This document shows positions 1-5,061 of a stretch of DNA of 5,061 nucleotides, one piece after another. Position numbers and translations under genes: made by a program. How positions within the stretch are numbered: position 1 is the first letter of the stretch; each line of letters starts with the position of its first letter. The DNA is from Planctomycetaceae bacterium (GTDB taxonomy: Bacteria; Planctomycetota; Planctomycetia; Pirellulales; Thermoguttaceae): NCBI GenBank assembly GCA_031283825.1, contig JAITAZ010000619.1, positions 1 to 5,061 of the forward strand, written 5' to 3'. The notes beneath the pieces are model-generated. The model was not told the DNA's origin, did not search any database, and saw only the letters and a program-made list of their open reading frames with translations.

Positions 1-102
1 CGGTTACTTTTAAACAATTGTTAGGAAAAATTTATAGGTTGAAAATGAGGTTTGTAAAAAATAAACCTAATATCTGTACAAAAATTCAACTGAATGATTA
101 TG

Positions 103-232
103 GGGAACTTCTAAAAACCCCATATAAAATTTATTTTTATTAGGATCGCGGTCGTCTCGACCGCATATTTAGGCGTTTGTCATGCAGGCGGGATGCCCGC
201 GTTCCTAATAAAATTAGTTTTTAAAAATTCCC
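103..232. repeat. Nested inverted-repeat element with two GC-rich hairpins
   Basis: This looks like a small mobile or REP/MITE-like element. The outermost arms are GGGAACTTCTAAAAAC (103-118) and the complement of 217-232, matching at 14 of 16 positions. Inside them lies a perfect 11-bp inverted repeat, TTTTATTAGGA (135-145) with its complement at 203-213. Inside that sit two hairpins. GCGGTCG/CGACCGC (148-154 and 158-164) has a 3-base loop, and GCGGG/CCCGC (188-192 and 196-200) also has a 3-base loop. A single strand could therefore fold as an outer stem carrying two hairpin arms, like a three-way junction. The GC-rich core stands out against AT-rich flanks. No transposase is present, so any mobility would depend on an enzyme elsewhere. 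Other copies in the genome are expected but cannot be seen here. Confidence 0.75.
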
Positions 233-266
233 TTTAATAAATTTAAATTATGTTTTGATTAAAATT

Positions 267-326
267 AAAATTTTCTCTGTGTTCTTTGTGAAATCTCTGG
301 TTAAAAATGTATTTTTAGAGATTCCC
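267..326 (-). repeat. Dispersed AT-rich repeat, copy 1 (inverted)
   Basis: Read on the minus strand from 326, this begins GGGAATCTCTAAAAAT, continues CATTTTTAACCA and ends in ACAGAGAAAATT. The first part matches the copy at 4926-4975 at about 25 of 26 positions. This copy then carries about 11 extra bases before the shared ACAGAGAAAATT ending. A more diverged copy lies at 3183-3237. The role is unknown. It lies in gene-free DNA here, whereas the other two copies lie just behind genes. Confidence 0.7.
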
Positions 327-424
327 GAAAGAAATATTACAAAAAATTTCGTCGAAATATTGGCTTTTTTTAATTTTTTTTTAGAAACATTTCGATATTC
401 GGCTTCAATTCGACAAAGGCGCTA

Positions 425-452
425 TTGACAAGATTCAGAGATTGTGTACTAT
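425..452 (+). promoter_or_regulatory. Weak sigma70-like promoter candidate
   Basis: TTGACA (425-430) is a perfect -35 hexamer. A 16-base spacer follows, then TACTAT (447-452), which matches the -10 consensus at 4 of 6 positions. No clear gene follows for over 1.4 kb, so it could be a chance match in AT-rich DNA, the start of a non-coding RNA, or the start of a very long rho leader. Confidence 0.2.
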
Positions 453-1114
453 TTGCAAACTTCAATTCGAGGAATGAAAAAAAATCACTAAGAATTGAAT
501 CACGATCTTTTCAAAAAAACAAAAACAAAAAATAATCAAATCGCTAGCCAATACAACAACAGATCCCACCGCATCGAAATGTATATCAAAAGTGTGAACA
601 GTTTAAAATATTCTTGTATCACACAATCAAAAATTAAATTGCTTTATATTTTCCACGCCATATCAAGACGCATTTCCTTTCTTTGCTCTGTCAAATTAAC
701 GGAACGCAATTTTGCTAATTTTATATTTCCTCAAACTTTACTTCAATCTACAAATTTATTTTTTATTTGATCGCATTGCTACTTCAGTATTAAAACTGTA
801 TCAAAAAGACGTCAATAAGGACAACTAATTTCTTATTGTAAATAAAAAACCAAATGTCCGAACCCTCGCCAAACAAAATAAAATATATTTTTTATCAAGA
901 AAAAATCGAAAGATAACCGACAAAAACGCTGATAATAAAAATACCAAAAATGAGATTTCAACCAAATATCAAACACACATCGCCCATTACGCTCTTAAAC
1001 AGAAATTGAAAAACTTCAAAGAAAATTCACCCTTATACGCTAAATTGTAAAATTTTATCCAATCATAAATTTTCGAAAACAATTAATTGTCTGCAAGCTC
1101 TTCAAAGTTCCTTT

Positions 1115-1246
1115 TTAACAAACGGAATCAATCGCGTTAGTAAATAATCGTTTGCTCGACGAAATTTTCATAACGCTAAAAATTTTTTTATTAGTCCCGA
1201 CAATATCGAAATTCGCGTCGTAAAAAAAGGCAAATTTTTTAATCAA
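1115..1246 (-). CDS. Possible small ORF, 43 residues, unrecognised
   Basis: On the minus strand a GGAGG (1257-1261) lies 10 bases before a TTG codon (1246-1244). That codon opens a frame running to a TAA at 1117-1115. The translation begins MIKKFAFFYDANFDIVG and ends NAIDSVC, with reasonable mixed composition. The frame can be extended upstream to about 1309 with another TTG, but only the shorter start has a ribosome binding site. The surrounding DNA is very AT-rich and gene-poor, and the product matches no family I recognise. A chance open frame is at least as likely as a real small protein. Confidence 0.13.
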   Translation of the reverse strand: MIKKFAFFYDANFDIVGTNKKIFSVMKISSSKRLFTNAIDSVC

Positions 1247-1475
1247 AAGCGAAATTCCTCCGATATTTTCAGATTTTTTATACGAACAATTAAAATGAAT
1301 CGACACCAATGAAATTGTTACAACTCAACCGACAACAACGAAGCATTTTTTTCAAACGTGTTTTTTTAACCCCCAATAATAAATTGATAAAAACAAATCA
1401 AAATCGCCTAAAATTTCAGGTCGATAAAACCAGAGATTAAACGTTTTTTTGATTCGCGTTTTCAATTTTTATTTT

Positions 1476-1811
1476 TTAACTTATCGTAAGTTTTTTGGCT
1501 GATTCGTTTCCTTGTTGGAAACGGGTCGTAAATTTAACTGTGTTGCCCCATTTTTCTTTAAGAATTTTTACGGGGTCAGATTTTAACTTGTGTATGTTTG
1601 CTACCGTATCAGTACGACTTTTTTATTCGCCGACCTTTGTATTTTCGGTAAATTGCGCCGTTTTGCCTTTGCCGGTATTAACGTTTTCGCAATGCCGAAT
1701 TTTACAAAAATTGCGTCAAATCAAGTCTAACTACCGACACGGTACTCTTAAACCGCTCGCGTCTGAATTTTCGATAAAAACCGACAACTTGCCTAACGGA
1801 AAGATTACTTG
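1476..1811 (-). pseudogene. Possible decayed gene antisense to the rho leader
   Basis: One minus-strand frame reads like protein throughout but contains three internal stops: TAG at 1733-1731, TGA at 1718-1716 and TAA at 1625-1623. It ends at TAA 1478-1476. The 48 codons before the last stop have normal charged composition, including the segments SDPVKILKEKWGN and KFTTRFQQGNES. Earlier pieces include TGKGKTAQFTENTKVGE and GKLSVFIENSDASGL. GC content (about 37-45%) is gene-like here and falls to about 25% just left of 1476, close to the end of this frame. The plus strand has an open frame over the same stretch (1495-1899), but its Cys/Phe/Leu/Ser-rich product is typical of an antisense shadow. 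I do not recognise the family. Alternatives are a structured leader or chance. Confidence 0.27.
1501..1527 (+). promoter_or_regulatory. Strong hairpin upstream of rho
   Basis: CGTTTCC (1505-1511) and GGAAACG (1517-1523) form a perfect 7-bp stem with a TTGTT loop. As RNA it extends by two G-U pairs and two Watson-Crick pairs to an 11-bp stem (1501-1511 with 1517-1527). No T-run follows on either strand, so it is not a standard intrinsic terminator. If rho is transcribed from upstream, this would be a leader structure. It lies inside the possible decayed minus-strand gene and could also be incidental. Confidence 0.35.
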
Positions 1812-1863
1812 TCAGCTTTTCAATCGCCTAATTCATCACGCGAGCTGTATAAACATCGCCAAC

Positions 1864-1870
1864 AAGGTGT
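1864..1870 (+). promoter_or_regulatory. Ribosome binding site of rho
   Basis: AAGGTGT contains AAGG and AGGTG, complementary to the 16S rRNA tail, and sits 6 bases before the ATG at 1877 (9 bases from the AAGG core). The in-frame codon immediately before that ATG is TAA (1874-1876), so together they fix the start. Confidence 0.6.
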
Positions 1871-1876
1871 TTCTAA

Positions 1877-3181
1877 ATGCAAAAGAAAATATCCAATGAT
1901 AATCGTCGAAATCATAACAACAACAATAACAACAATAACCGCTTCCGACAAACAGGAACAGGTCGCTCCAGACCCGCACCTAATATCGGAGTAGTCGGCA
2001 CGTTAGCGAAATACGACGATATTAAAGCAAAACAAGGCATAGAAGACTCCGAAGGCTTCTACGAAGTAAGCGGAGCTTTGGAGCTACATCCGAACGGTTA
2101 CGGATTTCTCCGCCTTCCCAGCAACGATTACGCCCGCATAATCACGGATCCATTCGTTCCGGGCAGCATGATCGAAAAATACGGCTTCCGCGAAGGCGTA
2201 ATGATCAAAGGCATAATCCAACCCGGGACGAAATCACAAGGTCCGCGAGTTCGCGAACTTATAGACGTTGACGGAATGCAGCCGGACGATTACCCGTCAA
2301 TTAAACAATTCGACGAACAAACGCCAATCAATCCCGAAGAATGGCTTCGTCTCGAAACCGGTCCACAACCATTGACCACTCGCGTCATGGATATATTAAC
2401 GCCGCTTGGCAAAGGTCAGCGCTCGTTAATAGTCGCGCCGCCGCGCAGCGGTAAAACCGTCTTGCTGCATCATATTAGTCAGGCGATAGTTAAAAATCAT
2501 CCGGGAATTAAAGTCATTATCCTGCTAATCGACGAAAGACCGGAAGAAGTAACCGATTTCAGACGCGCCGTAAACGCTGAAGTTGTCGCAAGCAGTTTAG
2601 ATCGGGAAATTGAATCTCATGTCCGCTTGGCACAACTCGTAATCGAACGCTGCCGACGCTTGGCAGAAATGGGTAAAGACGTTTTTCTTCTACTCGATTC
2701 TATAACGCGATTAGCTCGCGCTTTCAACAAATGGGTCGGAAATACCGGACGCACAATGTCCGGCGGCGTCGATATTAAAGCAATGGATATTCCAAAAAAA
2801 TTATTCGCTACAGCAAGAGCTTTCGAAGAAGGCGGATCGCTAACTATCGTCGGCACCGCGTTAATCGAAACAGGAAGCAGAATGGACGATTTAATTTTCC
2901 AAGAATTTAAAGGTACCGGAAATATGGAACTCGTACTCGACCGAAAATTAGCAGAAAGACGAATTTGGCCCGCTATCGACATCGGTCAATCCGGCACAAG
3001 ACGAGAAGAAAAATTACTGCCGCCAGAAAGCTTACACGCCGCAACGCTAATTCGAAGAGGTCTATCCTCAAGAAATCCAAGCGAAGCAATGGAAACACTG
3101 ACGACTAAATTATCAAAATTCAACTCCAACGCCGAATTTTTCTACCAGTTCATAAAAGGACCACAAGCAAGATTAGACTAA
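1877..3181 (+). CDS. rho: Transcription termination factor Rho
   Basis: Rho is the hexameric, ATP-driven RNA helicase that binds C-rich nascent RNA in the cytoplasm and ends transcription. The protein has 434 residues (E. coli Rho has 419). Residues 1-60 form an Asn/Arg/Gly-rich tail with eight Asn in a row (14-21), and the usual N-terminal helical domain is not recognisable. The cold-shock-like RNA-binding domain (about 60-135) carries GYGFLR (74-79), equivalent to GFGFLR in E. coli. The ATPase domain shows Walker A APPRSGKT (187-194), catalytic Glu220 in LLIDERPEEV, Walker B LLLD (271-274), the Q-loop around TMSGGVD (293-299), the R-loop with Arg335, and arginine finger Arg375 in SGTRREE. 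All key positions align with E. coli at an offset of 9. The start is fixed by a stop codon directly upstream. It appears monocistronic, and nothing is broken. Confidence 0.99.
   Translation: MQKKISNDNRRNHNNNNNNNNRFRQTGTGRSRPAPNIGVVGTLAKYDDIKAKQGIEDSEGFYEVSGALELHPNGYGFLRLPSNDYARIITDPFVPGSMIEKYGFREGVMIKGIIQPGTKSQGPRVRELIDVDGMQPDDYPSIKQFDEQTPINPEEWLRLETGPQPLTTRVMDILTPLGKGQRSLIVAPPRSGKTVLLHHISQAIVKNHPGIKVIILLIDERPEEVTDFRRAVNAEVVASSLDREIESHVRLAQLVIERCRRLAEMGKDVFLLLDSITRLARAFNKWVGNTGRTMSGGVDIKAMDIPKKLFATARAFEEGGSLTIVGTALIETGSRMDDLIFQEFKGTGNMELVLDRKLAERRIWPAIDIGQSGTRREEKLLPPESLHAATLIRRGLSSRNPSEAMETLTTKLSKFNSNAEFFYQFIKGPQARLD
1909..1940 (+). repeat. G-free, C-containing tract encoding poly-Asn
   Basis: This stretch of 32 bases contains no G and 8 C, built from AAC/AAT codons, and encodes most of the N-terminal tail of Rho including eight consecutive Asn. 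G-poor, C-containing unstructured RNA is the kind of sequence Rho binds, so the tract might serve as a Rho loading site on its own message; that is inference. It may also simply be a slippage-prone trinucleotide repeat whose length varies between strains. Confidence 0.55.
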
Positions 3182-3182
3182 T

Positions 3183-3237
3183 GGGAATTTCTAAAAACTA
3201 AAATTTTTATTAACCACAAAGAATACAAAATTCGCCA
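3183..3237 (+). repeat. Dispersed AT-rich repeat, copy 2, directly after rho
   Basis: GGGAATTTCTAAAAACTAAAA, a short T/A stretch and then TTAACCACAAAGAA and ACAAAATT follow the plan of the copies at 4926-4975 and 267-326 (minus strand). Its lead part also matches the minus-strand arm of the 103-232 element (GGGAATTTTTAAAAACTAA). It begins one base after the rho stop codon. Confidence 0.6.
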
Positions 3238-3272
3238 GATGATAAGTAACAATTCAGTTGATAGTAATCCCT

Positions 3273-3346
3273 GATCAGGTAGGCGACCTTTCCCCGAAAG
3301 ATCGACTACCTGATCGGCGATTGTTCACGATCAATGGTTGCCTACT
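3273..3346. repeat. GC-rich hairpin repeat, copy 1
   Basis: The core (3273-3315) is a long hairpin. GATCAGGTAG (3273-3282) pairs perfectly with CTACCTGATC (3306-3315). Inside, CGA/TCG and CTTTC/GAAAG continue the stem around a CCC loop, with two single mismatches. The 30 bases from 3275 match 5024-5053 at 28 positions. To the right, GGTTGCCTAC (3336-3345) is an inverted, one-mismatch copy of GTAGGCGACC, separated by about 20 bases, suggesting this copy is interrupted. No T-run follows, so it is not a normal intrinsic terminator, although it could protect the 3' end of the rho mRNA. Confidence 0.75.
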
Positions 3347-3467
3347 GAACCGTTACCAAGTTTCGCAGACCTGATACGTAATCAGCGTTTGATTTTTTGG
3401 ACGACAAATTCGAATGATTTTTGAGAATTTGTTTGTCTTTTTTACGAGTAACATTTCATCAGAAAAT

Positions 3468-3473
3468 AGGAGA
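3468..3473 (+). promoter_or_regulatory. Ribosome binding site of the DUF1598 gene
   Basis: AGGAGA lies 8 bases before the ATG at 3482. It is a near-ideal Shine-Dalgarno sequence and decides the start, which also gives a complete signal peptide. Confidence 0.85.
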
Positions 3474-3481
3474 TTAGAAAA

Positions 3482-4861
3482 ATGATTTACAAACGTTTGT
3501 CATTGTTTAATTTTTTTGCGTTGTTTGTTTTTGCGATATTTATTGCTTTGAACTCAGCGTATTCGCAGAGCGTTAATCCTAGCGGCAACAATGCGTTTGT
3601 TCCGGTAACTTATGGAGGTTCGGTGCTTGGCGGCGTTGAAATTGACGTTCAAGGAATTTGTGCGATTGCGCCGCGAAATGCAATGGATAATTTCAGTAAA
3701 GACATGCGTAGAACGTTTGAAAAAATTCCTGAGGATTTATCTCAACAGGTTTCTATTCGCAAGATTTCTTTGAAAAAAATCAATCAAGCAATTCAACAGA
3801 CACTTGACGACGGCGATTTTTTACCGGATACGGTTCGTTATCTTGGCGGTTTGACGGCAATAAATTATGTCGTGTTATTGCCGGAGGAGCAAGATATTTT
3901 ACTTGTAGGACCGTCGGAAGGTTGGAAGATAGACGCGTCGGGTCATGTTGTTGGTAATATTACGGGTCGTCCGATATTGCGTCTTGAGGATTTGGTAATT
4001 CTTTTTAGGACGTGGCATAACAAGGACGTCCATTCGACGATAACGTGTTCAATTGATCCGACGCCTGAATCTATTGCGCGGATGAATGCAGTTAAAAACA
4101 AATACGGCGTTCCGTCTAAGCAAAATGCGGTAGCGTATGCAAATGATTTAGAAAAAGCGGCGGACAAAGATATTGTCGTTATAAAGGGAATTGAGACGAC
4201 GAGTAGAATTGCGAAAATGTTGGTTGCGGCTGATTTTAAGATGAAACAAATTGGTCTTGGGCATGTGCAATCGGGTTTGCGCGGTCTTCCGAGTTATGTG
4301 AGTTTGTTGTCGGGAAGTCCTAGAAATATCAATCCTAGATTTTGGTTATCGGCAGATTACGGCGTGATTTATCATGATTCGTTAAAGTTGACGTGGAAGT
4401 TGCCGGACGTAAAGGTAAACGCGAAAACGGAGGATCAATATATTGACGCGAAAAATAATTTGCGATTAGCGAGCGGCAAGATTGATCCAGCGGCGGTGCG
4501 ATGGTGTAAAAAGATGGACGAGCAATATAATGCGTTATCGCGAGTTGATCCGGCGTTTGGCGAGTTGCGCAATTGTATGTGTCTTGCGATGGCGGTAGCG
4601 TTGATTATACGGGAGGATTTACTTAACAAATCTGGATGTAGTATTTCTGCGATTACGGATGAGCCTAAAATGAAAACGCCTAAATTACCAGAGCCAAAAT
4701 TTGTATTGGTTAAGTCGGTCGTAGGTAAAAATGTTGTTGCGTGCGGCGGAGTAGAAATAAATCCGTTTACTGCTATTCAGTCTGCAAAACTAGACAATAA
4801 AATCGACAAACAAAGAGAACAACTAGCCAAAACCACAGGAAATAATTGGTGGTCAAAATAA
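3482..4861 (+). CDS. Exported DUF1598-family protein, function unknown
   Basis: The protein has 459 residues. It starts with a clear signal peptide: Lys4-Arg5, a hydrophobic stretch (about 6-23), and a likely signal peptidase I cut after AYS (26-28), so it should act outside the cytoplasmic membrane. There are no further membrane segments. Several segments match my memory of planctomycete DUF1598 proteins: GGVEIDVQG (50-58), NYVVLLPEEQDILLVGP (128-144), GRPILRLEDLV (162-172), TCSIDPT (188-194), VAADFKMKQIGLG (248-260), RFWLSADYG (286-294) and FGELRNCMCLA (359-369). There are seven Cys after the signal peptide; Cys189 and Cys365 sit in the best-matching motifs and may form a disulfide. A short echo of GGVEI recurs near the C-terminus (422-426). 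No enzyme motif was recognised. Family assignment is by eye; the molecular role is unknown. The gene is G- and T-rich, unlike rho on the same strand. Confidence 0.88.
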   Translation: MIYKRLSLFNFFALFVFAIFIALNSAYSQSVNPSGNNAFVPVTYGGSVLGGVEIDVQGICAIAPRNAMDNFSKDMRRTFEKIPEDLSQQVSIRKISLKKINQAIQQTLDDGDFLPDTVRYLGGLTAINYVVLLPEEQDILLVGPSEGWKIDASGHVVGNITGRPILRLEDLVILFRTWHNKDVHSTITCSIDPTPESIARMNAVKNKYGVPSKQNAVAYANDLEKAADKDIVVIKGIETTSRIAKMLVAADFKMKQIGLGHVQSGLRGLPSYVSLLSGSPRNINPRFWLSADYGVIYHDSLKLTWKLPDVKVNAKTEDQYIDAKNNLRLASGKIDPAAVRWCKKMDEQYNALSRVDPAFGELRNCMCLAMAVALIIREDLLNKSGCSISAITDEPKMKTPKLPEPKFVLVKSVVGKNVVACGGVEINPFTAIQSAKLDNKIDKQREQLAKTTGNNWWSK

Positions 4862-4925
4862 ACAACTCGCAAAATTGATTTAGAGTCTGCGAAATAATCA
4901 GAGTAGAATTTTTGTTTTGTCTATT

Positions 4926-4975
4926 GAGAATCTCTAAAAATTCATTTTTAACCACAGAGAACAACAGAGAAAATT
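4926..4975 (+). repeat. Dispersed AT-rich repeat, copy 3, after the DUF1598 gene
   Basis: It begins GAGAATCTCTAAAAATTC, continues ATTTTTAACCACAGAGAACA and ends ACAGAGAAAATT. It is closest to the inverted copy at 267-326 and the same orientation as the diverged copy after rho. It starts 64 bases after the DUF1598 stop codon and leads into the hairpin repeat at 5008. Confidence 0.7.
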
Positions 4976-5007
4976 TGTAACTCATGTTACGCAGTATTTG
5001 TCCGTTA

Positions 5008-5061
5008 GTAGGCGACCGCCGACTCAGGTAGGCGACCTTTCGCCGAAAGGTCGCGTCGGCG
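5008..5061. repeat. GC-rich hairpin repeat, copy 2, cut by the window end
   Basis: GTAGGCGACC occurs twice as a direct repeat (5008-5017 and 5028-5037). The second copy starts a perfect 10-bp stem, GCGACCTTTC (5032-5041) with GAAAGGTCGC (5045-5054), around a GCC loop. Outside it, CGCCGAC (5017-5023) pairs with GTCGGCG (5055-5061), leaving TCAGGTAG as an unpaired bulge. The outer stem probably continues beyond the window. The core matches 3275-3304 at 28 of 30 positions. No gene is visible to the right of the DUF1598 gene. Confidence 0.8.

Larger units (their letters stand above)
327..1475. other. Long AT-rich region with no convincing gene
   Basis: No reading frame here has both a good start with a ribosome binding site and protein-like length. 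By hand count, 841-1080 has 19 G and 48 C in 240 bases, about 28% GC, well below the genes in this window. The plus strand is strongly A- and C-rich, so the minus strand has long T-rich frames that read as strings of Phe, Ile and Leu and mean little. Short direct repeats are present, such as CTTCAATTCGA at 403-413 and 460-470. No tRNA, rRNA or other RNA gene was recognised. It may be spacer DNA or old, decayed coding sequence. Confidence 0.6.

Noticed and set aside
495..770. Open plus-strand frame of 91 codons starting with TTG
   Set aside because: There is no ribosome binding site, the product is Lys/Asn/Ile-rich and low-complexity, it matches no family I know, and it sits in very AT-rich DNA. 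It looks like chance.
1478..1496. AACTTA-TCG-TAAGTT hairpin running into a T-run, resembling an intrinsic terminator
   Set aside because: The stem has only six pairs, five of them A-T, and there is no gene upstream for it to terminate.
1809..1853. Promoter for rho made of TTGTCA (1809-1814) and TATAAA (1848-1853)
   Set aside because: The spacing is 33 bases, about twice what sigma70 allows, and no other matching hexamer lies at the right distance from either.
1495..1899. Open plus-strand frame of 134 codons overlapping the start of rho, a candidate leader peptide
   Set aside because: The TTG start has no ribosome binding site. The product is rich in Cys, Phe, Leu and Ser with first codon positions rich in T, as expected of an antisense shadow; the minus strand reads more like protein.
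1809..1994. Open plus-strand frame of 61 codons overlapping rho
   Set aside because: It is the out-of-frame reading of the repetitive AAC/AAT tract and the rho start, with no start signal of its own.
2617..2982. Minus-strand frame inside rho, and similar minus-strand frames at 3943-4167, 4435-4629 and 4773-4985
   Set aside because: Each lies opposite, or largely overlaps, a well-supported gene and has no independent start signal or family match.
3182..3481. Replication origin suggested by the skew change, four GATC sites within 60 bases and one TTGTTCACG resembling a DnaA box
   Set aside because: The GATC sites mostly come from the palindromic repeat, only one poor DnaA-box match exists, and dnaA, dnaN or similar markers are absent. 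Two genes are too few to call an origin from skew.
3361..3481. Promoter for the DUF1598 gene
   Set aside because: TTGATT (3389) and TTGAGA (3421) occur, but neither has a reasonable -10 hexamer at 16-18 bases, so no promoter can be supported.
3361..4894. TTTCGCAGAC (3361-3370) and its inverted copy (4885-4894) flanking the DUF1598 gene like terminal repeats
   Set aside because: A ten-base inverted match is expected several times by chance in a 5-kb window, and there is no target duplication or transposase.
5008..5061. CRISPR-like repeats from the recurring GTAGGCGACC
   Set aside because: The copies are only 10 bases of a palindromic element with no regular spacers, and no cas gene is present.

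Overview
The window looks like chromosomal DNA from an AT-rich member of the Planctomycetota. The taxonomic evidence is the second gene: a secreted protein that matches, from memory, the DUF1598 family, known essentially from planctomycetes. The first gene encodes Rho, which is too universal to place the organism. By hand count of sampled lines, the two genes are about 45-50% GC, while the left intergenic DNA is about 28% GC.

Layout. Positions 1-1475 hold no convincing gene. This stretch contains a GC-rich nested inverted-repeat element (103-232), a copy of a dispersed AT-rich repeat (267-326, minus strand) and one weak promoter-like site (425-452). At about 1476-1490 the GC content steps up to about 37-45%. 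The stretch from there to 1876 carries a minus-strand reading frame with protein-like composition broken by three stops, possibly a decayed gene. It also holds a strong hairpin (1501-1527) that would lie in the rho leader if transcription starts upstream. The rho gene (1877-3181, plus strand) is intact, with all catalytic motifs and an Asn/Arg-rich N-terminal tail in place of the usual helical N-terminal domain. A 300-base intergenic region follows (3182-3481), made largely of two repeat modules. The DUF1598 gene (3482-4861, plus strand) has a good ribosome binding site and a signal peptide. After it, the same two repeat modules appear again in the same order (4926-5061), cut by the window end.

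The two genes show no sign of working together: the gap is long and filled with repeats, and one product is a cytoplasmic RNA helicase while the other is exported. They also differ sharply in base composition: rho and the left flank are C- and A-rich on the plus strand, while the DUF1598 gene is G- and T-rich on the same strand. This suggests a change of replication strand, an inversion or a different history between them.

No complete undescribed system such as a defence island, CRISPR array or transposon is visible. The most interesting content is the modular repeat family (five copies of one lead module joined to different bodies), the repeated two-module cassette behind both genes, the compositional switch, and a G-free, C-containing tract at the start of the rho mRNA that could act in autoregulation.
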